Part shown: in pieces, positions 10,317 through 23,032 of the stretch
How the letters are laid out: the number at the start of each line of letters is the position of its first letter
Position numbering within the stretch: position 1 is the stretch's first letter
Assembly: GCA_009617715.1 (NCBI GenBank)
Contig: VTFK01000096.1
Span: 682,001-746,000, forward strand
DNA length: 64,000 bases
Origin: Plectrocnemia conspersa
Taxonomy: Eukaryota; Arthropoda; Insecta; Trichoptera; Polycentropodidae
Direction: 5' to 3'
Translations under genes and position numbers: made by a program
The notes under the pieces: generated by a model
Databases searched by the model: none
What the model was told of the DNA's origin: nothing
What the model saw: the letters and a program-made list of their open reading frames with translations, nothing else

Positions 10317-12584
10317 CCTGTCTATATTTTGAACAAATTTATAGAAAATAAACTCATTACTATATTTTTATATTTATCAATCAATTGCAGTAATGATAAA
10401 TATATCGAACGTATATCCGTATAGTGTGCTTTAGAGCTAATAGTAGGTGCGTAAACACAAACTTGCCATATTTTTAGCAATTATGTATGAAGAAATGGAT
10501 AGCTCTCGAACTGACTGTGTTAACGCAAATACAGTGTAGTATAAATATAATTTCAATAACTCATTTAGCTAGAATGTATCAAACGATTAATTTACAATTT
10601 TACTGTTCAGTGTCTAAAAAACTGTATTTATTCACAAATAGATGATCTGGTACGCGTATTTCTACACGATCAAAGATTCACAGAATTGTGACAAAATATT
10701 TAAAATAAAATATCAAACCCAAATCTAACGTAATGAAAGTACAAAAAATATAGTTAGTTTAAGATGGGGTTGGTTAATTCGTTTAGGTTAGGTTTGAGTT
10801 TAAAAAGCGAGTACACGTTTTGGAAATAATCAAATTGAATTTAATAGACATTTAAGAACAACATATGATTTCATCAGTTAAACTATGTTTTGTTAGTAGA
10901 AATATACATCTACCGGTGAAAATGAATGTATAATTTCACTGAAAATATAAAATCACTGTTAATATGTATTTCGCTGGGATGTTTAATATATATATATAAA
11001 AATATGCCCTGACTAGTTTTTTTATTTTTTATTTTAGTAGAATTTATATTTATTTTAAATCAATGCATATTTTAAAACTATTATGTATGTACATAAACGT
11101 ACATTTAGTTTATTCCCAATTTTCTCAAGATATTAGTTAAGAAGCTTTTCTCACGCTTAAAACCCTAATGCTCGTAAAAGCTAAATTAAACTGTCAAATT
11201 AAAAAGATGCACAATGTAGTCGAAAAATAAAGTGCAACATTGTTGCAAATTCCCAGCGGACAAGATCGTAAATTCGCATTTTTACTGTTGAACCGCAAAA
11301 TTAATGACCGTATTGACATTCCTTATTTATTATAATACATAAAATCGAATAGCCTTTTTAAACTATAAATCGATTTACAAAAGTACCGATTAAAATTATG
11401 TTAAATTATAATAAAAACATGCATATAATTATTTTTTATATAAAAATTAGATACCTAAGCTCTAAATTTAACCAATGATAAACATATTATAATACAACAA
11501 GTGATATATTTTCATATTTTTCCAGGATAATACCAAGAGATTCTTATGTCATTGTTATTCTGAAGATTAAGACAAATTTTAGGTTGACTATCAAGTGCGA
11601 CGAGGATTCAAACGCAACAATGACGTCCTTGTGTATTTTTAAAAACAGCAAAAGTTGGCCAAAGATTTGCGGTGTTTCCCGTAGCCACTCGAAACACCTT
11701 ATTAGAAGATTGATTCACTTGAACCCTCCACTCAGGTATCCGCCGAGAGTGCCAGCCAGCAAATAAGGGAAACTTGATATTGGTTCCACGAGACGGAAGC
11801 ATTTCCATTTATTTAAGAAGTTCGCAAGGCGAAAAAATCTAATATAAATCCGAGACTTTAGACAGCGCCGCGAGAGGGTCGTTCAAACTACTCTCTAACT
11901 TCGCGCCCTATTCTTAGAAGAAAAATCCCTTCGCGGATAAAAATAATGAATTCCAACAACGTAGCAGCACTAATGTCAAAAATCCATTCTGCAAGAGTAT
12001 AATGCCTACGCGCAAAAAGGTCGGGTAATTTGGCCGGGAATTTATCGAGGCATACATAATGAATTTCTGTAGCTGAACCCACTTAAAGACTTCCACCCCC
12101 GGGCACGAAAATTCAGCTTCCGAAAAATCCATCCCTTGTCCGACCCTCCGTCGAGATCCAAATACATCACTCCGCCTTTTTGCGCCGAGTGCGAATCGGT
12201 TCTTCGTAAAATTGCGAACTTTTCCCTCCTATTCCTCCCATACAATACATACGTATACCGTACTATACAAGAGCACATCCATTCCGAGAAAATTACTTTC
12301 CACTGGAGATAAAAAGTATTACGACGTAAGCGCCATAAATACTCGAGATTTTCAAATACGTGTTTAAAACGCAGGACTAAAAAAATATTTAATACACACA
12401 GTAGCGTGCAAAAAACATACCACTTCTTAATAAAATAAGAATTTAAGATATATATGTATTCTTTGTTTGAATATCTCGGAACATTTTATAACTTATTAAG
12501 ACTTTATTGTTTTTAAGTGGTTATTTAGTTAATTGACTGTCAGCTTTCGTAGTAAAAATAATTATAATAAACTAAAAAAAATAC
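10317..12584. other. Noncoding AT-rich stretch with one balanced-composition island
   Basis: Mostly low-complexity AT-rich DNA. About 11580-12350 has more even composition and several overlapping 60-78 codon frames on both strands, none with splice signals or motifs I recognise. No gene is claimed. Confidence 0.4.
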
Positions 12585-12690
12585 AAATAGATTATCGACA
12601 AGACAAAGTTTACAGTCTGTCAGTTATAACCAATCATCAATACAGACTTTTTTAATGTTGAATTGTGTGTAACAAATGGTTTAAAAATAA
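12585..12690 (+). repeat. Dispersed repeat family R2, copy 1
   Basis: Shares with 34918-35025, in the same orientation, a TTATCGA(C/T)AAGA(C/T)AAA start, GCAGTTATAACCAATCATC-like words, and CTTTTTTAATGTYGRA followed by GTGTRAYAAAT. About 100 bp of clear similarity. Element class unknown. Confidence 0.6.
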
Positions 12691-13760
12691 AAATAACTAC
12701 CCCTGGTGAAGATCCATACAAATATGCTAAACGCGATAGACGTAAAACATTGTTATATTACCGATGAGTATTTGCGAAACGATTAATAAATAAATACATG
12801 TAGACAAACCCTATACGTTTTAGATTGAGGAAAAGTGACAGTAGAATAAATTAATACAGGTCAGATGCATTACGTTCGTTTTCAATGTGGCTCGTTTTCA
12901 ATGTAACTCTGCGAAATTCAAAGAAACGAATGATTTGGGGTTGCTTCTTATATTCCGGAGTGGAGGGTATAGACTTAATTAGTGGATTTTAAAACTGTAC
13001 TGATTTTTTTATCCCTTAAAATTTGGACTGCGATTTCATTGATATTTCTCACCCTGTCATTGGGCGAAAATAGCCAGTAATTTTATTTAACGTTTATTAA
13101 TCAATTTAATCAACGCGGTGAAGATAAAATTAAGAAAGTAAATAAAATTAATACTTGATTCAAATTTTTCAAAATATAAGGAAAAATGTGAGGAAAGTCT
13201 TGGACTTTAATTAAATCAATATTTGGAACATATTTAAGAAAAACGATTGTACAACCCAATAAACATGCAAAAATTTTAGAAGTGATTAAAAGAGTTTGCC
13301 ACGACGAATTATTTACCACAAATTCATTGAATCGTTCATGCAGTCCTATTTCCAAAAAAAAAAAAACAGAAAAAATCAAAACAAAAGTCAGATGGGATAC
13401 AATACGTTCGTCGTCAAGGTGGTTAAAGATACATCGAAAAATGTTTCAAGGCAACTGAGGGAAATCCAGAGAGAGACATTATTATTGATTTATTTTTTTT
13501 ATATTAGAATGTTATAATAATTTATTCAAAATATTTATATATATTATTTGGCTTTTGTGGATTTTTTTATAGCAATTCAGAGGCTCTCCATATATTTTAT
13601 GAAATGAATATAAAATATTTTTTGTTATGTTGATTTATTTCATACTCTTTAATTTGTTGGTATTATTTTCTATAGAAATCATTTATAGTAAATTAAATTT
13701 AAAAAGCACTATATTTATATAATGTATAACTATCTGGGGTAACTCAAAAAAAGTGAAAGA

Positions 13761-13802
13761 TCAACCGCCGTACATGTACGGCGATACCACTCAAAGGGTT
13801 AA
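13761..13802. mobile_element. piggyBac-type element end with an 18-bp palindrome
   Basis: The perfect palindrome CGCCGTACATGTACGGCG (13766-13783) is followed by ATACCACTCAAAGGG and TTAA (13799-13802). On the minus strand this is TTAA-CCCTTTGAGTGGT..., the form of a piggyBac-type terminus with a subterminal palindrome. The opposite end was not found. Confidence 0.55.
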
Positions 13803-15180
13803 AGGCTGAAGGATACAAAATAAACATATTTTATTACTGATTATATACGATTTTAAAATATTTTTTCAAATAATAATTAAGGGACTAAATAACGAATTTA
13901 AATTTTTTCAACTTTTGACCAAATATTATAGGGTTTTATTTTATTTTTTATGTGTAATACTTCAATAAATATTTAAATATACGAAACATGAAATATTTTT
14001 TTGCACTCTACTGTACAGTCGACGCAAAACATGACGCGGAAATGAACATAAAATTATTAATGATGTTGCACGAATATTGCCATAATAAATGTGAATATAT
14101 CCGTTGTTTATTAATTCATATTTTTATTGCATCAAATAATTAAACACCTCACCAAACGCTGTTAATGTTAACTAGGGATAACCTTAAATCTAATGTAATG
14201 GTTTCTTTAAGCGATTTTGACTGTGAAATATAAAGTATTTTAACAAACTTGAATTAGTTAGTCTTCTGGATTAAAAACATCGTGCAAATTATTTATTTGA
14301 CTGACAGATGTGTAAAATATGTTCTATTTTTTTAACATATAGTCCCAATTAACATTAGCACTAAATATGCACATATATTCATATTTATTTTTGTAGTAAT
14401 ATTCATGCATCACCTATATATATATATAAAATAATTAAAAAATACATAATATACAATATTAAATATATAGATTAAAAAATCAGGTACACTCACTAATGCA
14501 TGGGCGTACGCGTCATAGTTTTGCGATAACTGCAAGCATAATAAAAAAAAGAATCATCACGCAACTATAAAAAATATTTATAGTACACAAATTATGTATT
14601 ATAACAAATGGCGCATGCGCTATTCGTTGTTTAATTGCGTCACATTTGCTAGACGCGTCTGCGGTATGTTTATAAAATAACGTAAACATACTCGTTTTAT
14701 AATATACAACACACGTGTTACGTGGCAATTTTTACAACTTTCTACGTATACATTATTAGTGCAATGTTTGTTCTAGATACAAGATATATTTATTTAATTT
14801 GATTGGCAAGAGATGCAATTAAACCGTCCAAACATGTTCAAAGAACTTAAAATCGAAAGGACTTGAACGTGGTTAAAAATGTTTGTCGATAACAAAACAG
14901 ACCCATAAAATTAATCATTCAGGTAATTTCTAAATATTATGATTAAATAAAAATTTTTTTTTAAAAAAGGTAAATATGTATATATAAAAACAAAGCTCTG
15001 AACTAAAAGTCTTTATAATGTCAAGCGTCTAAATTTCTCTTTGTATATACAATTTTGAAATAATTTACAATGTAAAAATACTGGCAAACAATAAATAAGA
15101 AATATTATATATTTTTTATTTATTGTTTTAATTTATATACAATTTGAATTTTAATAAAAATATACAGTGATCTAAAATTA

Positions 15181-15376
15181 ATAAGATGTTAAATGCCAAT
15201 ATCTTATAAACCGCTTAGTCTACAGAGCAATTAAAACATAAGAAAGTTTAATGTAATGCTTTTTCCATTCCCATTTAAAGACTTTGTTCATCTATGGATA
15301 GAACTTGATATAAACTTTTAATTAATCTTTTTTGTAACATTTACGGTTTACGAGATATGTGCCTTTAAAATATATA
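15181..15376. mobile_element. Short inverted-repeat element (~190 bp)
   Basis: The left arm includes GCCAATATCTTATAAACCG near 15195. The right arm includes ACGGTTTACGAGATATGTGC near 15343, which is its reverse complement with a few changes. The flanks of the arms (GTTAAATGCC and GCCTTTAAAA) also pair. It looks like a small MITE in the pan intron; superfamily not determined. Confidence 0.5.
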
Positions 15377-15703
15377 TTTTTTATTTGAGCTCTTTAAAAA
15401 AATATACTTTTTGAACACCTGAACTTTTATTATGTTGTTTGAAATCCCTAAAATGTCAATCATCTTCACTTGATACACTCAGGTCTAGATGAGTCTGAGA
15501 ATTGGTTAATGGTATTATAATAGCAAATTAGGATAAGTGAACTTAATTTGAATAAGTAGGCATATTTGGGTCAGAATGTAAACACGTTAAGATATCAACG
15601 AAAATAGTTTTAAAAATATATATTTATAAAAAATTGATTGATTGATTGAATGGTTGTAGCTTTTCCATATCTTATCTACTATTAAAATGGCAAAAATACT
15701 CAC

Positions 15704-15804
15704 CATTGAGACGGGCAGAGGATGTCCAGCAGCACCATTTGGATAATACGGCCCCATCAGGTAACCCATGTTGAATCCACCGTGAGGAGGCGTTTCCAAT
15801 TTAC
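15704..15804 (-). CDS. pan: pangolin (TCF/LEF) internal exon, 101 nt
   Basis: Minus-strand exon with a strong acceptor (pyrimidine-rich ...TTTCAG before 15804) and a strong donor (GTGAGT after 15704). It encodes the last two bases of a Gly codon plus 33 codons, including FNMGYLMGPYYPNG and PLPVSM. The phase joins exactly to the 28667-28730 exon. The joined reading DHSPVFGKLE...FNMGYL...PYYPNG...LPVSM follows the segment DHSPVFNKLD...FNMGYLVSPY...NG...LPVTM that I recall from Drosophila Pangolin, between the Armadillo-binding N-terminus and the HMG box. Pan is the DNA-binding nuclear effector of Wnt/beta-catenin signalling: it represses targets with Groucho and activates them with Armadillo. 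The flanking noncoding frame is intron. The later HMG-box exons are not seen at lower coordinates here and are probably beyond the window start. Confidence 0.88.
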
Positions 15805-16074
15805 CTGAAACAATGCAGACACGTATTTAAAAATAAAGACCACAAAAAACAGATTCATATAACCAGAAATGTCTAAAAGGGGGACGGGATATAAGACTCG
15901 CGCTACCAAAGGTCCTGTTTATGTTCCACCGGATAACAATGATAAATGAGCGAGGCCATCCATTTTCACGAACTGATTAACCGAAAGACCAGACCCAATT
16001 AAAGCGACGAATCAAGTGTACGACGGCCACAGGATGACAGCAAAGTATACGAGCGATCAAATATATAGTTATGT

Positions 16075-16380
16075 ATGTATTATACTTTAGATTTGGCGAT
16101 TCTCGGCTACGCGAGGAAGCAAGATGGTAACCGTTGGACAACGTTTGTAAAATTAAACGTCGTTCTTGGCAACCGTTGGCTGGTTGCTAAGAAACACAAT
16201 TCGATAATTTGTATTCATCCTGTACAAGAGCCGTATTTAAATAGGGATCGTCAATCATCGCCGCGGAGCCGAGACATGCAATATACATTCATCATACAAA
16301 TATCACACTTGCAAAACAACATTTTTTCGGCGAGGAGTTACTGTGCAAAAATTTACGATAATGATGATGCATGTGGGTAA
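16075..16380. other. GC-richer intronic block, possible regulatory element
   Basis: Just upstream (in pan orientation) of the 101-nt exon, about 15850-16380 has balanced composition. A 101-codon open frame on the plus strand has no recognised domain and no splice or UTR context, so I do not call it a gene. GTTGCTAAGAAAC at 16183-16195 matches the RFX X-box consensus (RYYNYY-N-RRNRAC), and GGCAACC and GGTAACC half-sites lie nearby. This could be an intronic enhancer; conservation has not been tested. Confidence 0.35.
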
Positions 16381-17129
16381 GTAATGTCTGTGATCAAAAT
16401 TTAGTTAGCATACATATAGTTTGACAAGCTTGTGAATATTATATAAATATTTTATCATTTTATAGTTAATAAAGAGATAAGTAAGGTTAACGAATTCAGT
16501 GTTTCAACCGATTAAATTAGTCGTTAAATGAATAGATTAAAATTATACATGCTTTAGAAGATTTATAAATATTAAAGCAATAGAGATAGCGTTTAAGTAG
16601 AATATCAGACCAACGTTTGAAGATAAGTCAAGACAACTAACGTGTAAATGTCAACAAGCAGCTGGGAGTGAATTAAGTTAGAACTATCACGGACGAATTA
16701 AGCATATTATATATAAGCCAATTTTTTTTAAAGTAATAATTATAATTGATGAGTTTAGTGCTTCCATACCTCCTATTCACCATAATTACTTCACTATGCT
16801 AAGTGTAAAGTAGAAATAAGTTTGTTATTATTAGTTATCTTAACGAAGTAATATACTTTTCATACTTGTTTATTTATAAATTCATTATAATGTAAATGTA
16901 ATTATTTCTTAATGATTATATTTTTTCTTACATACCTATCTTCATTTTAGTTATTATTTTTACATTAAAAAATACATTTCAGAAAATCCAGCTTCAATTG
17001 AAATATAAATTTAAAATTGCTATGGTTTATATTTTTCATTAGTTGTTCAGGGCTTTTTTTAAACAAAAAATTTTTGTCAAGCATTGTACTAAAAAAAAAA
17101 TTTAAAGCAGCTTTTCATAATAATAATGA

Positions 17130-17216
17130 TATACAAAAGTCATACAATATATATACAAATCCTTAATTTTAATAAATGCTAGCAAAAAGGTCATATTATG
17201 GCAATTATTTTATTTT
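17130..17216 (+). repeat. Dispersed repeat family R3, copy 1
   Basis: Shares AAATGCTAGCAAAAAGGTC and TATTATGGCAATTATTT, plus the preceding TATACAAATC.TTAAT, with 26285-26370 in the same orientation. It lies immediately before a piggyBac transposase remnant, so it may be the 5' untranslated part of that element. Confidence 0.6.
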
Positions 17217-17245
17217 GCGATTTTTACTGTAATTATTAAAAAAAG

Positions 17246-17503
17246 GATGAAAGAGAAGAAATTTTTAATGATCACATTTTCCAACCTTCTAGCGAAGATG
17301 AAGAAGATAACAATGATCACAGTGATTCTGAAGAAGAAGATACTGGATTGCTAAGAATATGACCCTCCAGGAAGTTTAAACAATTTTAAAGGTTTGCCAG
17401 TTCATTGGTGATGATTCGTTCCAGACAATATCAAAGGAAACAAACCGATATCGGGAGAAAAATCACAGTAAATACGTAACTCATGAAAATGAAGAGATGT
17501 TAT
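17246..17503 (+). pseudogene. piggyBac-like (PGBD) transposase N-terminal remnant
   Basis: The first frame reads DEREEIFNDHIFQPSSEDE and a run of Asp/Glu/Ser ending in a stop. About 30 bp later comes FIGDDSFQTISKETNRY. An acidic, serine-rich N-terminus followed by a D(D/S)xxxxIxxETNRY motif is characteristic of piggyBac-family (DDE_Tnp_1_7) transposases. The catalytic core that should follow is absent. The upstream repeat R3 recurs near 26.3 kb without coding sequence, so the element family has more than one relic in this intron. Confidence 0.6.
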
Positions 17504-17519
17504 AGTTCCGGAATTAAAA

Positions 17520-19330
17520 AAATTGCAGTAGTTGAAAAAATACAAAAGCCAAAATGAAAGCTCCGTATTTTAGAAAAAACGGCTAGTCCACACCAAATAA
17601 ACATGAATATTAAATAAAAAAATTCATTAGTGTTAAAATATATAATATGTATAAATAATAATAAATAAGTTTTTACGAGTATTGGAGATGAGTGTGCGTT
17701 TTTCATTGTATTTACTTGTAGTTGAAAAAATCTGTCTATTACATTGTGCAAATATCAAACAAAATGTCAAAGTTGCACGGTTGGGTGCTGTGCGAATATC
17801 GAAAAGCGCAAATTTGTGCACACGGTATTTAATGTGTTAAGAGCTGGCATATATTTTGGCACACTTGTAGTTTTTCACTTTAGATCATAACTATCGTGGA
17901 AAGAACGCCAGTCCTAGATCGGACCATCCAGCGTCATAAGAAATATGTCAGACAGAAATAGTTTACTATATATAAAGATAACTACAAGAAGTTGCATTGG
18001 TTCAATTGTAATAAATAAATGCAGATGTTTTTGTGTGAATTGGCTCGAAATTTATGTAAATCCAAATATTTAAGCATAAACATCCTTTAACTAATCCAAT
18101 TCAATCTTGTATAAAATCGATCTCATTTCAAGTTATACTTATACATAGTCAATGCGAATCGATATAATATTTTTAATCAATTTTTCACAGTCGAGCGACA
18201 TCGTTTAATTCGAAGCAGCCTTCAGTGATTTTGTGAGCCAAGCCCAGACGAAACAGCGAAAGGGCTTGTTATGGGTTAATACGAGTCAAACACGAAGCCT
18301 TGTAGCCGTTAATTCACCACAACGGCCATTATTATGCGCGCAAGGGTTACACACAAAAGTTTCGTCGGCACGTAAATGAATTACGATAAAGCACCTATAT
18401 CCGGCCGTTTAACAATTATTTTGGAAAAACTCTTCTAATAATAAAAACATCTGAGAGCAATTATCTCGACACTCGGGCACCTGTTCCCAGAACGTGACTT
18501 CTGAAATAAACGTCGTTTGATGTGGTAGACCATTCTGGACACGCAGAGATCACAGAGTCTTCAATGATTGGCAATAACGTTTATTTGCCGTCGCGAAAGT
18601 CAATAAAACCAATCACTACACAAACCGCGTTGTTGGCATATTGACACACTGTAATCCGTTTATTTCTGGTCGCGCCCATTAACTAATTTATATTCGATTT
18701 TTGCTTCGGAACGGATCAATAAATCATCTATCCAATAAAAGTTATACGAGGTTTAAAAATATAAGACGTAGAGTAATAAAGACATAAAAAATATTTTTAT
18801 TCACGAACCAGTCTTAAGAAAATATTTGATATTCATGAAATTTACATTTCCTCTATAAAGAAACAATTTTAACTGTGAAGTGGATTCAGGTGTGTAAAAA
18901 TAAACCATAATCCACTTCTAAAATTCAATTAGCGTCTTGTTGGTTTTATTTATTATGGAAAATTAATGTTTATTTACTGAAGAACAGCGTCGCCTCAATA
19001 ATCTGGACTAATTATTAATTCAAGGGTATAGATTATAACTTATTACAACATAATTAATTTCAGAATATTATACTAATTGTATAATTTTATCCTCACTTTT
19101 TATTAAGACTGTACCTATAAAAAATAGTCGACAAATAAACAAAAAACTTTCAAACGATAAATTTCATTAAAACATATTAATATTATTTCATTTAAATTTA
19201 ATTATCAACTGACCTAAGAATAGACCAGAACTTTAGATAACACGGCTAATGCGTTCACTTTGACGCAATGCTTTTTACTAGCGTGATTCATATCAATATA
19301 ATTCTAGTCAAATGTAAATATACATGTACA
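17520..19330. other. pan intron, mostly featureless
   Basis: AT-rich. About 18180-18720 has more balanced composition, with no open frame or repeat that I can support. A small 10-bp inverted repeat (GAAGTGGATT...AATCCACTTC) lies at 18877-18918. Confidence 0.35.
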
Positions 19331-19467
19331 CTCATACCCCGATTTACGCGGTAGATACGTTTTTCACAAACTTCGCGTAAAAAAGAGAAAAAACAGGCGA
19401 CTCACTAATATTCACTGGCGTTTAAAGGGTTAAAACCAAACCGCGTAAATCAGGGATTGGTGCATAG
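19331..19467. mobile_element. Short inverted-repeat element R4 with a piggyBac-type end nested inside
   Basis: The left part is CCCCGATTTACGCGGTAGAT and following bases; the right part is ACCGCGTAAATCAGGGATTG. These are inverted relatives of each other. Between them at 19394-19433, a minus-strand TTAA-CCCTTTAAACGCCAG...GTGAGTC end has inserted, which matches the complete MITE at 59393-59589. R4 relatives occur at 52560-52672 and 63881-63945. Confidence 0.55.
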
Positions 19468-19470
19468 ACA

Positions 19471-21966
19471 ATCAGGTTTCTTGATGTTTTTTATTTCTCT
19501 AATAGTGAATATTCTCATTTTCACCTCTTGATTTTCTGGAGAATTTTCGAGAAATTTGAATGAATTAAAAAAATATATGTAATTATAATAATACAGTATA
19601 TTATTGCAGATATTGATGAGCAGAAAACTGGATGATTGTCGAAGTTATAAGAACAATAACAGATCGAACTAGTACTTCGATTGATTATTGTGCATCGAGT
19701 TACGAAGGAATTTCGGGCTCCTGTATTTATTATACCCAAATCAGAAAAATGTCAATAACAACTGTTGCTACTCGACGTGTTTCATATTTCGAACATTATG
19801 AAGATAGCAAACCTCTTTGGATTATTAAAAATTTAAGTTTGCCGAAAGGCAACTTTTATGGCGAAACGCTTTGGAGAAAGCGCATATACATTTTTGCAAT
19901 CTACCGATTCCCACCCTTTCACCATATGGCACGGACCTTCCGTTTCTTATGCAGCATTTGTAAAACATTTAAAAATATTTGTACAAATTTAATTTTTAAC
20001 AAAAAAGGCTCTATGAATATTTAAGAGAAATCGGTAAATTTCTTGAAAAATATCGAGAAGAAACACTAATTATATATTTAGCTGAGTGACACCATCGCGT
20101 AGTACACCAACGTTTTTAAATTAAACCTAGTATTTCTTGTTTGTAGAAATGCAGGAAATGGTATATACATACATATGTATATAGCGGGAAGTAATAAATA
20201 AATAATTTGTAGAAGTTATAATTTACATTGCTACGATTATCAATATATAAGAAATATAATTAAAAAATATTTATATGGTATAAAATTGTTGCTTCATTTA
20301 ATTTATATTTTTTATATTAAACACTTTTATAATGGGTACTTTAATTGATATATGTCTTTGTTAGGAGGCCGTTATTTATTTTATTTTTGAGTTTTTTTTA
20401 TAAGGAAAAGGGCTTGAAAAAATATTTCATAAAAATATTCTTAGGATATCCTCAAGCTGTTTTAATTAAAAAGTTATAATACAATGCATCTTTTACTATG
20501 GTATTCATCAGTATTTAAAAAATGTAGTTTTACGAACCACCCTGTATATTTTCGACATTCATTTCACACGAAGTTTATTTTGTGAAATATTGGCATGAAT
20601 GTAAGCACAAAAATGTAATCTTAAAACTGTGTTCCGCGCCTTAAAATTTAATGGGCACTTAAATTTAGTGCATGCCAAACTCCCTACTAAAAGAAATATG
20701 GCATATAAGCTATAATTAAATATATACATATATACAAATATACATTAAAATCGAAACACATAGTTAATTAGTTAAAATTAATTATACTAAAACCTAATGC
20801 AAACGACACGCAACCAGCGTTTAATTAAGCTCGGCGTTTTTCTAGAAAACAAACTAATTTGCAAGCCGAAATCCTGGCATAGTTTACGTGCAAAGCAAAC
20901 AGGCGGTTCACTTCAAGTCCACGAAATGGTATGTATTTATGTGTATTTCAATTTGACTCAATGAAGCGGATTAATTTGGTGGCGCCCACGGCGCCCTCGA
21001 AGTACTCGACGGGTATAATTATCTGGTAGCCCTTTGGGTTTCACGACGGCAAAAAAAATACACAGACACACGCAGAAAACGAACACGATTCTGGAGTAAA
21101 ATATTAGGTAAAGATCATGGGCGTCGCGTGACCGGGGGGAATTATGTTGACACGACTTACAAGTGGCGTAAACACGCAAAGGCCTGCCTCTCGACGAACC
21201 GAAGCTCGCACGCTTTATCAACACAGATTAAGATGGAGAATAATGATGAATGAAATTATTATTTAAACAGTAGCGTGAAAACGCCGCAGGGATAGAAATG
21301 ATTTTTTTTGAGAAACGATGAAAACATCTGTCAAAACTGTGACAAGTGCCACATCGCGCGCACGAAATTCCCAAGCCAGTTGAAGGACCGTTTCGGTGAA
21401 TTCTTTAAAAAAAATAGGGTGTGGATGTTTTTTTTCTATCTAAACAGGAAGGAGTGCATTTGATTGTTTCACGTGTAGTTAACTTGTAAACATAATTAAA
21501 TATTAAAGACCGATTGAAAATTGGGTTTCGGTTTAGATCAATTTTGATAAAAAAATGTTGCGGTTTATATATTATTTCGGCCGAAACCAAATAATCGAAG
21601 CTTGTTGAACTGACGCACAAATTAGATATCAGGTCAAAATTTAGCTCGAAACCAGGTTCAAAATTTACTTCACTGCTATGTGTTGTGAGGTGCATACTTT
21701 TAAATCTGTATACGTACAAGAAACTATTGAGTATAGTATTAATTTAGATTTAATTTATAATATAGTATTAAAGAGAGATCTTCAAAGATTGGTTCAAAAC
21801 CAAATGGATTCCTGAAGTGAGAATTTCTTTAAGAAGTAAAAGATTTCCACAGAAAGCAGTTTTTTTAATAGATAATGCTATTGAAATACTAATATATATT
21901 GAAAACTTTTAATGCAAAATTTTTACCGCCTTAAAGTACAAGTTTAATCTAATCCAAGACTAAGGT
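19471..21966. other. pan intron, noncoding
   Basis: A 130-codon plus-strand frame at 19632-20024 has no recognised motif and probably arises by chance. Near 20510-20540, TTTACGAACCACCCTGTAT resembles a common insect element end. 20770-21400 is a patch of balanced composition, possibly regulatory. No gene is claimed. Confidence 0.35.
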
Positions 21967-22345
21967 TTACATCATCGATTAAACGGCTTTATCGTGCTGG
22001 TCTTCTCAAAATTTTTGCCGAGGAAGAATAATAACATTGGATGCTATACATGAAATAGCACAATTTTGGTTATAAGTTAAGCAAGCAACACTTGTTCGAT
22101 CGTGAATAGTTTATTTTTATTGTGAAAATAGATGTATTGGATTCTGAAGCAACTGAGGCAAGGGATCTGAAGTTTAATGGAAAATTTAAAAGCTTTTGAA
22201 AATGTCGACAAGTAATGCTTGAATGATGCAGATATCATTTCTATTGTCAACATAAGAGGAAGCAGGAATGAGATGATAATGAGATACTAACAAGTGAAGA
22301 AGATACTAACTTTTGATATAAATTTACTGGACTACTTCGACCAAA
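21967..22345 (+). pseudogene. pogo/Tigger-like DDE transposase C-terminal remnant
   Basis: Three pieces align in order with Tigger-type transposases. SSIKRLYRAGLLKIF corresponds to the 'gvIxxLKxxYRxxLL' segment. ITLDAIHEIAQFW, stop, VKQATLVRS corresponds to 'LDAIxxIAxAWxxVxxxTIxNCF'. The third is the ADIISIVN acidic tail. Stops and frameshifts break it throughout. The catalytic triad should lie upstream but no readable core remains. A shorter homologous tail sits at 921-1062. Confidence 0.65.
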
Positions 22346-22684
22346 AGGGATTCGTATAAAAACATACAACAGCTCTTAAAAAAATCGTACTGATATTCGA
22401 AAATTATTAAGATATATTTTTAAAAGCCAAGGAGAATCACAGATTTTTTTACTAAATAAAAAAAATATATGATACATAATTTAAAACAAAAAAGACTAAA
22501 ATTCGGATTATCTGTGTTTTTAAATTATAATAGAAGAACTATGGAATTGTATGGACCTCGTGCTAGAACATAAATATGCACAAAACCATCCAATAATCTA
22601 GTAGGGTTTAGTACATGTTTTTATGAATCAACATTAGATATGCATGAAGAAGGCACTTCTTTAACCATTACGATAAGTACAGTG

Positions 22685-22888
22685 TTAAAAACAAAGCAAC
22701 AACATACAAAAGACGCAGTGAAAAAATAAAATATAATTTAATTTACCCCGTTGTAACACATTGGTATAACGCCAAAGTAAGTAGTGAGACACCAGACTGA
22801 ATTCAGTCTGTAAATTATTAAAGCAATCAATAGATGTCATTGCACGACCAAGCTTGATTTCTGTTTCTGTCCGACCAATTTGATCCAT
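22685..22888 (-). pseudogene. Possible non-LTR retrotransposon (RT C-terminal linker) fragment
   Basis: The minus-strand frame includes GRTETEIKLGRAMTSIDCF followed by NNL. This resembles the 'G(R/K)xxxEIxxRIxxAxxAFxxL' segment that follows the RT domain in several LINE families. The downstream part of the frame is AT-driven and uninformative. Its 5' side on the minus strand (22880-22950) matches the 3' part of the SINE-like family seen at 42 kb, so a SINE/LINE relationship is possible but unproven. Confidence 0.3.
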
Positions 22889-22969
22889 GAGATTAGAAAA
22901 ATCTAGGAAAACATAACCTGTGTATCGATTGTAATTATATAGCAGATTGACAATGTTCTTTAAACATTA

Positions 22970-23032
22970 AAAATACTGGGGAAAAAAGGTGCCGGAACGC
23001 CGTTCCACCGCATTATATGACAAAAAACCCTG
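22970..23032 (+). repeat. Dispersed repeat family R5, copy 1
   Basis: GTGCCGGAACGCCGTTCCACC, CGCATTATATGACAAAAAA and CCCTG recur with few changes at 26745-26805 in the same orientation. No coding potential. Confidence 0.6.

Noticed and set aside
1..15703. Expected HMG-box exons of pan.
   Set aside because: No reading resembling the conserved HMG-box core ([20 protein letters not shown] type) was found on the minus strand; they probably lie outside the window.
19632..20024. 130-codon plus-strand frame in the pan intron.
   Set aside because: Composition does not look coding and no family was recognised; overlaps an antisense frame.
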